Position numbers and translations under genes: made by a program
Part shown: one piece after another, positions 6,363 through 6,552 of the stretch
Layout of the letters: every line of letters starts with the position of its first letter
Position numbering within the stretch: position 1 is the stretch's first letter
The notes under the pieces: generated by a model
What the model saw: the letters and a program-made list of their open reading frames with translations, nothing else
What the model was told of the DNA's origin: nothing
Database searches by the model: none
Assembly: GCA_025362155.1 (NCBI GenBank)
Contig: JANYHX010000175.1
Location: 1 to 6,552, forward strand
Length of the DNA stretch: 6,552 bases
DNA from: Gallionella sp.
Lineage (GTDB): Bacteria; Pseudomonadota; Gammaproteobacteria; Burkholderiales; Gallionellaceae
Direction of reading: 5' to 3'

Positions 6363-6552
6363 AAAGCGAACTGGCGCTGGCCGCGAGATTTAGCTCTATC
6401 TGGTCATCATCATGGTGTTTGTTGGCTTCCCCATTACCGCGCATGGCTTCGAGTCCATCCAGGTAATGCAGCGTAATGTCGCCGGTGATGTAATTGCCAT
6501 CGAAACACGAGGCATCAAAATTCGTGATGTTTGGATTGGCTTTGCGCACAGC
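6361..6552 (-). CDS. purF: PurF, amidophosphoribosyltransferase, C-terminal 63 residues only
   Basis: PurF transfers glutamine-derived ammonia to PRPP, the first committed step of purine synthesis. Only the C-terminal tail is in the window. It reads AVRKANPNITNFDASCFDG, then NYITGDITLHYLDGLEAMRG, and ends in a polar tail with LNLAASASSL before TAA (6363-6361). The pattern VRKANP...FD.SCF.G.Y.TGD matches the end of proteobacterial PurF as I recall it. The first GTG in the window (6549-6547) is an internal valine and not a start, because the frame continues to the right edge. In related bacteria metZ usually follows purF directly; here about 2 kb separates them. Confidence 0.9.
   Translation of the reverse strand, partial: AVRKANPNITNFDASCFDGNYITGDITLHYLDGLEAMRGNGEANKHHDDDQIELNLAASASSL

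Overview
The window looks like a chromosomal segment of a betaproteobacterium, probably of the Nitrosomonadales/Gallionella type. RecA (E. coli numbering conserved through the core), RecX, PncC, MetZ and the PurF tail all read as betaproteobacterial. This taxonomic guess is from recalled family sequences; no search was run.

Layout by region. (1) 1-837, minus: the 5' part of a gene for a zinc-ribbon (CpXC-like) membrane protein. It starts at TTG behind a good ribosome binding site and runs off the left edge. (2) 912-2466, minus: recX and recA, overlapping. The 83 bp in front of recA hold a promoter and two perfect dyads. (3) 2550-4288, minus: pncC and metZ, probably co-transcribed, with a perfect 18-bp palindrome between them. 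(4) 4289-4440: a metZ leader with a promoter, a SAM-II riboswitch aptamer and an intrinsic terminator just before the metZ ribosome binding site. (5) 4650-6266, plus: a two-domain kinase-like gene (aminoglycoside-phosphotransferase-like domain plus P-loop kinase/ATPase). (6) 6361-6552, minus: the last 63 codons of purF, entering from the right edge.

How it fits together. In many beta- and gammaproteobacteria purF is followed directly by metZ. Here an oppositely oriented gene lies between them, and the segment that carries it is bounded by an imperfect 20-bp direct repeat (4508-4527 and 6343-6362). The right copy is part of a REP-like hairpin touching the purF stop codon. metZ has its own promoter and a SAM-sensing leader, so methionine synthesis can be controlled independently of purine synthesis. 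The leader can be drawn as a transcription switch in which the conserved GCUAAA of the aptamer is also the 5' strand of an antiterminator. recA and recX form the recombination/SOS unit. Its promoter does not show the CTGT-N8-ACAG LexA box usual in this class but does carry AGAACGATCGTTCT, which resembles the Gram-positive GAAC-N4-GTTC box.

Most of the window is ordinary housekeeping DNA. The parts worth a second look are the metZ leader, the recA control region, the repeat-bounded kinase gene and the left-edge membrane protein.
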